Shown here in pieces: positions 1 through 5,258 of a stretch of DNA of 5,258 bases (positions are counted from its first letter, which is position 1; every line of letters begins with the position of its first letter). The notes under the pieces were generated by a model. The model was given only the letters and a program-made list of their open reading frames with translations. It searched no databases and was not told the DNA's origin. A program made the translations under genes and the position numbers. Origin of the DNA: Bacillota bacterium (lineage in GTDB: Bacteria; Bacillota; Desulfitobacteriia; Desulfitobacteriales; JAJXUE01); NCBI GenBank assembly GCA_021786555.1, contig JAJYNB010000124.1:1-5258 (forward strand). The letters are read 5' to 3'.

Positions 1-419
1 ATCTCCTTGGCATCTTGGCCGGGGCAACCCTGGCCGGGCTGATCCACAGCAGCGGCGTCACCACCGGGATGGTGATTGTCCTGGCCTCCCAAAACCTGGT
101 TACCCTGCCCACGGCCATCGCCATCGTGCTCGGCGCCAATATGGGCACCTGTGTTACTGCGCTGCTGGCATCCATCGGAGGGGACACAGGCGCCAAAAGG
201 GTTGCGGTGTCCCATCTGCTGTTAAATGTTCTGGGAGTGGCGGCCTTCTACCCGTTTCTTGATCCTTTTGCTGCCCTGAATTCCTGGTTGGCGCATGATC
301 TGGGCCGTCAGGTAGCCCATGCCCATACTTTGTTTAATGTTTCATCCTCTCTGATCATACTTCCCGTAGTCAGGCCCTTTGCCAAGCTGATCTGCCTGCT
401 GGTGCCCTCCAGGGGATAA
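1..419 (+). CDS. Na/Pi cotransporter family protein, C-terminal part (5' end outside window)
   Basis: This is the last 139 or so codons of a polytopic membrane protein. The frame is open from base 3 to the TAA at 417-419, so the TTG at 15 is internal and not a start. The protein matches the second internal repeat of the Na+/phosphate cotransporter II (NptA/PF02690) family. A small-residue segment GATLAGLIHSSGVTTGM stands where the family usually has a QSSS motif. It is followed by the conserved GANMGTCVTALLAS signature and then a KRVAVSHLLLNVLG helix, and two further hydrophobic segments close the protein. It stops soon after the last membrane segment, so there is no PhoU-like cytoplasmic tail, as in the short B. 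subtilis YqeW type. The family carries out sodium-coupled phosphate uptake or export in the cytoplasmic membrane. The actual substrate here is inferred from family only. The gene converges on the next one with a 7-bp gap. Confidence 0.85.
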   Translation, partial: LLGILAGATLAGLIHSSGVTTGMVIVLASQNLVTLPTAIAIVLGANMGTCVTALLASIGGDTGAKRVAVSHLLLNVLGVAAFYPFLDPFAALNSWLAHDLGRQVAHAHTLFNVSSSLIILPVVRPFAKLICLLVPSRG

Positions 420-426
420 GCAGTGT

Positions 427-2352
427 TCAGCCGCCTATTGTGATCTCCGTGACTTTGCCGATGCGCGATTGGTGCATAATGCCTGCGCCATCAACAGAGT
501 CGGTAACATCGGCAAAAACCATTTTGTTGGGCCCCGACCACCCCAAAAATGTGCTGTCTGTGCTGACCAGATGCGGAACACCCTTATCCACAGGCATAAC
601 CCATAACTCTCCCCACCTGGTGGCACCGGTAGCAGGCCCGGTGAAAGTCAAAAACTTACCCCCGGGGGACAGGCCCGGAAAAGCCCCCAGCGCCTGGGCC
701 ATGTCGCTGTCCGGTGCCGGGCTTTGTGTCCCGGTCCGGTCATCTATGCTTACCAGGCGCAGCTGGGGCCTGCGGTAGAAATAATTTCCGTCAAAAACCG
801 CGGCCAGCAGCCTGCCGTCCGCAGTCCAGCCGATATAAAAAGTTCCGGCTTTGACCTTGAACCGCGACAGCTCCTCACCACTGCTGTTTATCAGCCGTGT
901 TTCCACACCTGCAAGCCGGTCCTGGGCTGACGGACTCAGGAGCAGCCTGGAACTATCCGGTGCCCAGAGGAGCTGGCCCACCCCAAATTGGGAAAGGGCA
1001 TACGGTATCTTTTTCCCTGTCTCCAATTCCAGAATCACCAGTTCCTGGTCATGGACATACGCTAAAAACCGGCCGTCCGGTGACAATCCGGGTCCGTAGG
1101 GACGTACATCCCAAGCCAATTGGTCCAGTTCCCGGGTCCCTTTGCTGTTGAGCAGGCACAATATGCCGCCTGAGTTCTGCGTCCGTTTTAAATACACGAC
1201 ATTATCGTTTCCGGTTATTCCCACCAGGTCCACCGAACCGGAAACTTTAACCAGCTCCCTCTTCCGGCCGGATTGCAGGTCCAGCTCCATTATCCGGCCT
1301 TCCCTCCCCTCCGTGTTCTCTGCCCAGACTAATTTTCCACTGTCGGCAACAAGCAAGGCCGACTGGATTCCCCCAAGAGTTGTATTCACCTGGTATACCT
1401 TTTTTTGCAGCACCGGACCGTTGTTCCCGTTAGGTAGATAATTGGCCAAAAGCTGTCTGGTTGATTCAGGCAGGTTCGGGTCTTCGCTCATCCGGCGAAT
1501 TCCCGCCTCATCACCCGCTGAGGCCAGCAGACGCGCCTGCTGCAGCAAGAGGGCAGGATTTCCCGGCAGGATTTTCAATCCTTCCGCCAGCAAGTTTTGC
1601 TTTTCAGTCAGGTTAGTGTTTATTCCCGCTGACGCAAAGGCCTGCCCCTGAACACTGACAATGAACACCTCTGCCAGGTCAGCCTGGACCTCTTTATCCG
1701 CCAGCTCCGCCGGGGTAACGTCCGCCAGTATGTTGTCAAATTCGGCTTTCCTGCCCAGGGCCAGGTACCTGTAGGCCAGCTCAAGCCTGTACATGGGATT
1801 GGGGTCAAGGCTGACAGCACGTTTAAGCATATCCAAAGCGATGCTCTGGTTGGGGGGTATGCGCATGGCGCCGGTATACACCTCTTTTGCCATGAGCTGT
1901 TTGACTTCCTGGTCCTCGGGCGAATACCGCAGGGCCTGTTCCAGGAAGGTCATGGCCTGAGAACCGCTGCTGTTAAAGGGATCCTTCTCCATTGCCTGCC
2001 TGGCTTCCCCCAGCAGTGCCTGGGTAAGCAGGCCGTACAGGGCCTTTCCCCTCGTTTCATCCTTGTTAATCAAAGCGGTAAGCATATCATCAACCTGCTT
2101 AAATTCCTGTCGGGACAGCCGGACCTGGGCAATTTTGGCCTGCACATCCAAATTGCCGGGACTAGCCTCCAAAGCAAGGTTATATTCTTTAAGGGCAGTC
2201 TCGTAATCCCCTGAAGCTTCAGCCCTTGCTCCCGCTCGAATATGGCTTTGCAGAGGGCTGTTGGCCCCGGTTACCCAGACCGCACCCAAAACCGCAATGA
2301 GCACAAGCGTGGAAACCGCCAACCCTTTTAGATTAACCGCAGGCAGCCTCAT
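427..2352 (-). CDS. membrane-anchored TPR and TolB-like beta-propeller protein of unknown function
   Basis: The protein has 641 aa. The ATG at 2350-2352 is chosen because GGAGG lies seven bases before it. An upstream in-frame ATG at 2466 would add 38 residues, but it translates the RBS itself as KGGG and falls at the predicted transcription start. Residues about 10-29 form one hydrophobic segment with no lipobox cysteine, so it is an uncleaved anchor or signal peptide with the rest outside. Residues about 33-305 are helical and TPR-like. The clearest unit is at 33-67 (GDYETALKEYNLALEASPGN); later units end in YSPEDQEV, LDPNP and LPGNP. Residues about 318-641 are beta-rich with propeller-blade motifs: LSPDGRFLAY (about 423), WAPDSSRLLL (463), WTADGRLLAA (509) and LSPGGKFLTF (561), followed by ELWVMPVDKG. 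These resemble PD40/TolB repeats. No catalytic motif is visible; a protein-binding scaffold at the envelope is an inference. It has its own likely promoter and is convergent with the transporter gene. Confidence 0.85.
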   Translation of the reverse strand: MRLPAVNLKGLAVSTLVLIAVLGAVWVTGANSPLQSHIRAGARAEASGDYETALKEYNLALEASPGNLDVQAKIAQVRLSRQEFKQVDDMLTALINKDETRGKALYGLLTQALLGEARQAMEKDPFNSSGSQAMTFLEQALRYSPEDQEVKQLMAKEVYTGAMRIPPNQSIALDMLKRAVSLDPNPMYRLELAYRYLALGRKAEFDNILADVTPAELADKEVQADLAEVFIVSVQGQAFASAGINTNLTEKQNLLAEGLKILPGNPALLLQQARLLASAGDEAGIRRMSEDPNLPESTRQLLANYLPNGNNGPVLQKKVYQVNTTLGGIQSALLVADSGKLVWAENTEGREGRIMELDLQSGRKRELVKVSGSVDLVGITGNDNVVYLKRTQNSGGILCLLNSKGTRELDQLAWDVRPYGPGLSPDGRFLAYVHDQELVILELETGKKIPYALSQFGVGQLLWAPDSSRLLLSPSAQDRLAGVETRLINSSGEELSRFKVKAGTFYIGWTADGRLLAAVFDGNYFYRRPQLRLVSIDDRTGTQSPAPDSDMAQALGAFPGLSPGGKFLTFTGPATGATRWGELWVMPVDKGVPHLVSTDSTFLGWSGPNKMVFADVTDSVDGAGIMHQSRIGKVTEITIGG

Positions 2353-2359
2353 GCTCCCA

Positions 2360-2364
2360 CCTCC
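2360..2364 (-). promoter_or_regulatory. Shine-Dalgarno site fixing the TPR-propeller gene start
   Basis: On the minus strand this reads TAAAGGAGGTGGGAGCATG. The GGAGG core is separated from the ATG by seven bases, an ideal spacing. It decides the start in favour of the internal ATG (2350-2352) over the upstream in-frame ATG at 2464-2466, which has no comparable site. Confidence 0.85.
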
Positions 2365-2470
2365 TTTAGGTAACCGTTTCCTTTTTCGACTTATTATGCC
2401 AGAACTCCTGCCGCCCCGGAAATATGCCGGGTCAAATTGACTTTGCGCAGCCTTCTGCTGATACAAAATA

Positions 2471-2500
2471 ATTATAAGGCGTTAAATCCGGGGTGCACAA
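2471..2500 (-). promoter_or_regulatory. probable sigma-A-type promoter of the TPR-propeller gene
   Basis: On the minus strand there is a perfect TATAAT at 2471-2476. A weak -35 candidate, TTGTGC (2495-2500, three of six matches), lies 18 bases upstream. The predicted transcript would start near 2464, leaving a leader of about 110 nt. This also argues against translation from the ATG at 2466. The promoter lies just outside the transposon-like element that ends at 2509, so it belongs to the host sequence. The -10 is convincing; the -35 is not. Confidence 0.5.
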
Positions 2501-2504
2501 GACA

Positions 2505-2508
2505 TTAG
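2505..2508. repeat. TTAG target-site duplication, left copy
   Basis: TTAG abuts the left terminal repeat exactly, and the same four bases abut the right terminal repeat at 2833-2836. Four bases alone could match by chance (1 in 256), but the exact position at both ends of a perfect inverted repeat makes a transposition footprint likely. Confidence 0.65.
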
Positions 2509-2523
2509 CCCGACTTTCGTTTT
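2509..2523 (+). repeat. left terminal inverted repeat of the MITE-like element
   Basis: Reads CCCGACTTTCGTTTT and is a perfect reverse complement of 2818-2832. The match stops on both sides: the inner neighbours differ, and the outer bases belong to the TTAG duplication, which is a direct repeat rather than an inverted one. Confidence 0.85.
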
Positions 2524-2817
2524 TCCAGCCCAAAATCAAGCCCGAAAAATATTTTTTGACACGTCCAAGTCCGTCTATCGCACAAAAGCTTAAAAATACT
2601 CACTTGCCTGATGTACCAGGGGTCGTTGTAGTGACCTAAATCTGATTTCCAGGTAATTTATCCCATTGATTAGCCTTGCTGATCCCTGTTAATCTGAAAG
2701 AGAAATTGGCACTTTCCTCATGAGATAACAAAAGGGGCTGAACTATTGGGAAAAACTAACTTGTAGTGACAGAAATAAAATCAAAAATCCTGTCATACCA
2801 AGGGTTTGACCGTCTTC

Positions 2818-2832
2818 AAAACGAAAGTCGGG
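2818..2832 (-). repeat. right terminal inverted repeat of the MITE-like element
   Basis: Reads AAAACGAAAGTCGGG on the plus strand, the exact complement of the left end. It is followed directly by TTAG (2833-2836), the second copy of the four-base duplication. Confidence 0.85.
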
Positions 2833-2836
2833 TTAG
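2833..2836. repeat. TTAG target-site duplication, right copy
   Basis: This is the second copy of TTAG, directly adjoining the right terminal repeat. Removing the element and one copy would leave ACATTAGGTGA as the presumed empty site. Confidence 0.65.
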
Positions 2837-2871
2837 GTGAACTTAGTCACAAGCAACATCGGGCACACAGA

Positions 2872-2903
2872 AGTGGCAGCCCAGTTAATTATGGGCTGCC
2901 ACT
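2872..2903 (-). terminator. strong hairpin, probable terminator of the LCP gene
   Basis: A perfect 12-bp stem (AGTGGCAGCCCA at 2872-2883 with TGGGCTGCCACT at 2892-2903) closes an 8-base AT-rich loop. It lies about 70 bases past the stop codon of the LCP gene. On the minus strand the stem is followed by TCTGTGTG, only a partly T-rich tail. On the plus strand the following bases are A-rich or mixed, so the minus-strand orientation fits better. Termination is likely but not of the canonical U-tract kind; a 3'-end stabilising hairpin is the alternative. Confidence 0.6.
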
Positions 2904-2974
2904 AAGCTACTTAATCCTGCGTCAAGGTTACGGTTTGGAAAAGCGAGTTTGAAAGACTTCGTCTGGGCAGGAAT

Positions 2975-4837
2975 TTACTTTCTATACAGTGTTCGTGTAC
3001 TTGGTATTGAGGTTACACCGTTAAAAACCGAGGTGACACTAATGGTTACTGGAGTTGAGCCTGCTGGAACAAAATAGTCAAAAACAAAATTCCCATTAGA
3101 GTCAACCGCTGCTTGCTGACCGCCAACCACAACCTTGCTGTTTGGAATCGTACTGCCGCTGACCCTGACCGTGGTTGCAGAAGTTGTGATAGAGAAGTTT
3201 TCCGGTGGACTGTTCAGCACCGGAGCTGTCAGGTAAATCACTGAAACCGTTTGTGTGGCAGATCCTGCATCATTGGTCGCCGTTACGATTATCGAATTAC
3301 TCCCCGGCTGCAGGGATACGTTGGCACCGAACTTGCCGCTAGTGGTATCGGGGTCAGCCGTAACTGTACCGTTCGACCCTTTCAGCGTCACCGCGCCTGC
3401 CCCTTCGGCAGTGCCGCTTACAAGTATGGACTTTGTGCTGACCACCAGACCGTCTTTCGGGGCTGTTATGCTTATGCCGGGCAAATTTTGCGTGGACTGG
3501 GGAGTAGTAGTTTGTTGCTGTTGCTGCAGGGTGGTGACCGATACCGTATTGCCCGGAAACATGCGGCTTTGGGCATCGTAGACCTGGAGCCAGTAATTGT
3601 ACTGTTTCCCGGCTTCCAAGCCGTAATCGGTACAGGTTAAGGCTCCCCCGGGCCAACTTTTTACCAAGCTGGCGCCGGAACCTGAATTGCGGTAAAGCTC
3701 GGCCCGTATGACCCCGGTGGAAGCCGAGATGGACAAGCTGACCGCATTACTGGCAGCGGCTGTTGGAAAGCTGATGCTGCCAACTTGGACCTGGGGCTTG
3801 GTATCACTGGGCTGGTTCGTACCGGCCGGGCTATTGGAAGCTTCAATCAGTTTATCGGGCGCATTGCCATACACAATGCCATTGAGCAGGTCGGAGGAGA
3901 CTTGTTTGGCTTGTTTGGGATCCACACCCCAATAGCTAATGCCATCGATGCTGAGGAATGACCCAGGCAGGGTTTGGCTGATAACACTTGAACTGTCAAA
4001 GTGGACAGCAACTTTGGCCATGTCGATTAAGTCTGACAGCGGCAAATTGGTCTCTACCGCCGCGTAGAATTGTGGGATGAGAGTAGGGATTTTCAGGATC
4101 GTGCCTGGTTCCATCAGCTTCTGGGCAACAGCTTTCAAGACAACCTGCTGACGGGCTGTGCGGCTGATGTCAGCCAGCGCATCGTGCCGGAAACGTGCAT
4201 ACTCCAGGGCCTTTTCTCCGTCGAGAACCTGCACGCCTTTCTTGAGGTTGATGTAACCGTCCTCGACATCGCCTGTCTCATAATACATGTTCTTTTCCAC
4301 ATTAACCGTGATGCCGCCCAGGGTGTCGATGATGTTTTTGAAACCTGCAAAGTCGGTCTTGATGTAGCCGTTAATTTTTACCCCGGTAAGCTGCTGGACC
4401 AAGGCAACAGTCATGTTCAGCCCGCCGTAGGCTGCAGCGGAGTTGATCTTGCCCCAACCAACTTTCGGAATCTGAACCCGGGTATCGCGAGGAACGGACA
4501 GCAGGGCAATCTGTTTAGTGGCAGGGTCAATGCTGGCCAAGATCAAAGTGTCTGTATTGTAGGTGTTCGTTTTCTGGTTTTCCCGCGAATCAGCCGCAAT
4601 GAGCAGAATGTTGACCCGGCCGTCCAGGTTTCCGCCGGAATCATCATTGCTAACGACCAAGTTGCCTGTAATGGGATCGATGGATACCACCTGCCGTGGC
4701 TTGTTGTACAGGTACGCATACCCCAGCGCCCCGGCGGCTATAACCAGTACCATGATTGCAGACAATATGGTAACAACTTTCCTCTTGCGGGAAAAATTTT
4801 TCCAGGCCGACCTAACCCGTTTAAAACCTTGCGCCAA
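2975..4837 (-). CDS. LytR-CpsA-Psr (LCP) family glycopolymer ligase with FN3/Ig-like C-terminal extension
   Basis: The protein has 620 aa from a TTG at 4835-4837, chosen for the GGAGG seven bases upstream. An ATG at 4888 would translate the RBS as KGGG. Residues about 21-44 are one transmembrane helix after a basic, Lys/Arg-rich N-terminus, giving a type II topology with the rest outside. The LCP domain spans about 74-241 and shows the family signatures: NILLIAADSR (Asp83, Arg85), NTDTLIL (Asp96), SVPRDT (Arg117, Asp118), KINSAAAYGG, LGGITVNV, ALEYARFR (Arg215, Arg217) and DISRTARQQ (Asp223, Arg226, Arg229). LCP enzymes move undecaprenyl-linked glycopolymers such as teichoic acids or capsule onto peptidoglycan. 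The core looks intact, so activity is likely. After residue about 335 comes a Ser/Thr/Pro linker, an FN3-like region (350-437), a five-Gln stretch with a Thr-rich linker (438-450), and two Ig-like beta regions (453-535, 538-618). Most LCP proteins have 300-400 residues, so this tail is unusual. Confidence 0.93.
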   Translation of the reverse strand: MAQGFKRVRSAWKNFSRKRKVVTILSAIMVLVIAAGALGYAYLYNKPRQVVSIDPITGNLVVSNDDSGGNLDGRVNILLIAADSRENQKTNTYNTDTLILASIDPATKQIALLSVPRDTRVQIPKVGWGKINSAAAYGGLNMTVALVQQLTGVKINGYIKTDFAGFKNIIDTLGGITVNVEKNMYYETGDVEDGYINLKKGVQVLDGEKALEYARFRHDALADISRTARQQVVLKAVAQKLMEPGTILKIPTLIPQFYAAVETNLPLSDLIDMAKVAVHFDSSSVISQTLPGSFLSIDGISYWGVDPKQAKQVSSDLLNGIVYGNAPDKLIEASNSPAGTNQPSDTKPQVQVGSISFPTAAASNAVSLSISASTGVIRAELYRNSGSGASLVKSWPGGALTCTDYGLEAGKQYNYWLQVYDAQSRMFPGNTVSVTTLQQQQQTTTPQSTQNLPGISITAPKDGLVVSTKSILVSGTAEGAGAVTLKGSNGTVTADPDTTSGKFGANVSLQPGSNSIIVTATNDAGSATQTVSVIYLTAPVLNSPPENFSITTSATTVRVSGSTIPNSKVVVGGQQAAVDSNGNFVFDYFVPAGSTPVTISVTSVFNGVTSIPSTRTLYRK

Positions 4838-4844
4838 AATTCCA

Positions 4845-4849
4845 CCTCC
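4845..4849 (-). promoter_or_regulatory. Shine-Dalgarno site fixing a TTG start for the LCP gene
   Basis: The minus strand reads AAGGGAGGTGGAATTTTGGCG. The GGAGG core is seven bases from the TTG, the same geometry as for the TPR-propeller gene. The competing ATG at 4886-4888 has only a poor AAAAGGG directly against it. Confidence 0.8.
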
Positions 4850-4877
4850 CTTGGGCTTGGAGTCAACAAAATAAAAG

Positions 4878-4893
4878 AAGGGCAACATCCCTT
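4878..4893 (-). promoter_or_regulatory. attenuator-like hairpin in the LCP gene leader
   Basis: On the minus strand, AAGGG, a six-base loop (ATGTTG) and CCCTT are followed by CTTTTATTTT, which resembles a weak intrinsic terminator upstream of the LCP start. An earlier GAAGGG in the same leader (4912-4917) can pair over six bases with the CCCTTC half (4877-4882), giving an alternative structure that would block the hairpin. The stem has only five base pairs, so this may be chance in AT-rich sequence. It matches no riboswitch class I recognise. Confidence 0.25.
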
Positions 4894-4939
4894 TTGTTAT
4901 AGACGTATAAACCCTTCAAAAAGTTTCTGGCCTTATTAG

Positions 4940-4968
4940 ATTATATCTTGTCTGTTTGGGCTTTTCAA
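4940..4968 (-). promoter_or_regulatory. strong sigma-A-type promoter of the LCP gene
   Basis: On the minus strand, TTGAAA (4963-4968, five of six matches to the -35 consensus) and a perfect TATAAT (4940-4945) are separated by exactly 17 bases. An A/T-rich tract immediately upstream (about 4969-4980) resembles an UP element. The predicted transcript starts near 4933, which leaves a leader of about 95 nt before the TTG start. The promoter lies between the end of the bshC-like gene and the LCP gene, so the LCP gene can be transcribed independently. Confidence 0.8.
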
Positions 4969-5002
4969 AATTTTTTTATTTCCAACTACAGCACATAAGT
5001 GC

Positions 5003-5258
5003 TTAGTCTTTGATAAAAATTAGCTTATGCCTGGTATTTCCTACAAAATCGATTCCCTCCGACAAATTACGGAATAGGGAGGGACCATACTTTAAGGTAA
5101 AATATGCTCCGCCCAAAGAACGCTCCTGCAGCTGCCCACCAGGAGCCAGGTTGTTGCATAGTTTACGGAACTGTCGAACAAAGACCTCATTGGCCTTGCG
5201 GTGAGCCTGCAGGGTCTTACTTTTCAGCCAGTCAACCTGCCCCAGGACCTTGTCCCGG
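5003..5258 (-). CDS. bshC: C-terminal end of probable bacillithiol biosynthesis enzyme BshC (5' end outside window)
   Basis: The frame is open from the window edge to a TAA at 5003-5005 and gives 84 residues with no start codon. The sequence begins RDKVLGQVDWLKSKTLQAHR and looks like an amphipathic or coiled-coil helix. It continues as KANEVFVRQFRKLCNNLAPGGQLQERSLGGAYF, then LKYGPSLFRNL, and ends in HKLIFIKD. The order of a long helix, a Pro-Gly turn before LQER, an aromatic segment and KYG matches what I recall of the C-terminus of BshC (YllA family), thought to add cysteine to glucosaminyl-malate in the last step of bacillithiol synthesis. The Rossmann-like catalytic part is outside the window, so the call rests on the tail alone. 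No good terminator follows; the LCP promoter lies directly downstream. Confidence 0.65.
   Translation of the reverse strand, partial: RDKVLGQVDWLKSKTLQAHRKANEVFVRQFRKLCNNLAPGGQLQERSLGGAYFTLKYGPSLFRNLSEGIDFVGNTRHKLIFIKD

Larger units (their letters stand above)
2509..2832. mobile_element. 324-bp non-autonomous transposable element (MITE-like), no transposase
   Basis: The two ends are perfect 15-bp inverted repeats: CCCGACTTTCGTTTT at 2509-2523 and its complement AAAACGAAAGTCGGG at 2818-2832. The repeats are flanked on both sides by the same four bases, TTAG, at 2505-2508 and 2833-2836, in direct orientation. Terminal inverted repeats plus a target-site duplication are the hallmark of DDE-transposase insertion. 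The interior is AT-rich and has no open frame long enough for a transposase, so the element would need one in trans. Ends beginning with CC and a 4-bp duplication would fit the IS1380 family; a TTAG target also fits the YTAR target of the IS5 group. I cannot decide between them by eye. The element lies downstream of the LCP gene's hairpin and just upstream of the TPR-propeller promoter, so it interrupts no gene. Confidence 0.72.
2353..2974. other. 622-bp AT-rich intergenic gap
   Basis: No convincing gene was found here on either strand. From low to high coordinate it holds the leader and promoter of the TPR-propeller gene (2353-2500), the transposon-like element with its target duplications (2505-2836), a 12-bp hairpin (2872-2903), and about 70 bases next to the LCP stop codon in which I see nothing. 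Base composition is distinctly AT-richer than in the flanking genes. Confidence 0.8.

Noticed and set aside
2424..2441. CCCGG/CCGGG hairpin in the TPR-propeller leader, considered as a terminator or riboswitch element
   Set aside because: The stem is five pairs with a seven-base loop, has no T-tract, and fits no riboswitch class I know.
2505..2657. Minus-strand open frame of 50 codons (contains GHYNDPWYIR) running to a TAA at the left end of the MITE-like element
   Set aside because: It has no ATG or ribosome binding site and no family I recognise. It could be a remnant of the parent element's transposase C-terminus, but 50 codons do not support that.
3512..3526. Five-glutamine codon run in the LCP gene, considered as a phase-variable repeat
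   Set aside because: The run is only five mixed CAG/CAA codons; in-frame length change would merely alter a linker.
4070..4939. A 289-codon open frame on the plus strand opposite the LCP gene
   Set aside because: It lies almost wholly antisense to a clear LCP domain, has no ribosome binding site or recognisable domain, and its composition mirrors the codons of the real gene.
4990..5003. Hairpin AGCAC-ATAA-GTGCT at the end of the bshC-like gene, considered as its terminator
   Set aside because: The stem has only five pairs, overlaps the stop codon, and is followed on the minus strand by an A-rich rather than T-rich stretch.
5010..5204. A 64-codon plus-strand frame at the window's end
   Set aside because: It is antisense to the BshC-like tail and shows no family features or start signals.

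Overview
The window looks like chromosomal DNA of a Gram-positive, Firmicutes-type bacterium. I favour a Clostridia/Peptococcaceae-like organism, but that is an inference. The reasons are very strong GGAGG ribosome binding sites seven bases before the starts, one TTG start, consensus TTGAAA-N17-TATAAT promoter architecture, a LytR-CpsA-Psr (LCP) cell-wall enzyme and the apparent tail of a bacillithiol enzyme. The genes are moderately GC-rich and the intergenic DNA is clearly AT-richer.

Layout. From 1 to 419 (+) is the C-terminal end of a Na/phosphate cotransporter-family membrane protein. It converges, with only 7 bp between stop codons, on a 641-aa membrane-anchored protein (427-2352, -) made of a TPR-like helical half and a TolB/PD40-like beta-propeller half. 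A 622-bp gap (2353-2974) follows. It holds the promoter and RBS of the TPR-propeller gene, a 324-bp element with 15-bp perfect terminal inverted repeats and TTAG target duplications (2509-2832), and a strong hairpin that probably terminates the next gene. Next is a 620-aa LCP-family protein (2975-4837, -) with an unusual C-terminal extension of about 270 residues that looks like three beta-sandwich domains. Its own promoter and a leader with mutually exclusive hairpins lie at 4838-4968. The window ends in the last 84 codons of a minus-strand gene that resembles bshC (5003-5258); it has no start codon in the window and is easily missed.

How the genes relate. The three minus-strand genes run in the same direction, but two of them have their own promoters, so they are probably separate transcription units. 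The LCP protein and the TPR-propeller protein are both predicted to be anchored in the membrane with large domains outside, which fits cell-envelope work. LCP enzymes attach anionic glycopolymers to peptidoglycan; the role of the TPR-propeller protein is unknown. I found no rRNA, tRNA, CRISPR array, intact transposase or phage gene. The most notable non-genic feature is the small non-autonomous transposon-like element. The most notable protein feature is the LCP enzyme's Ig/FN3-like tail.
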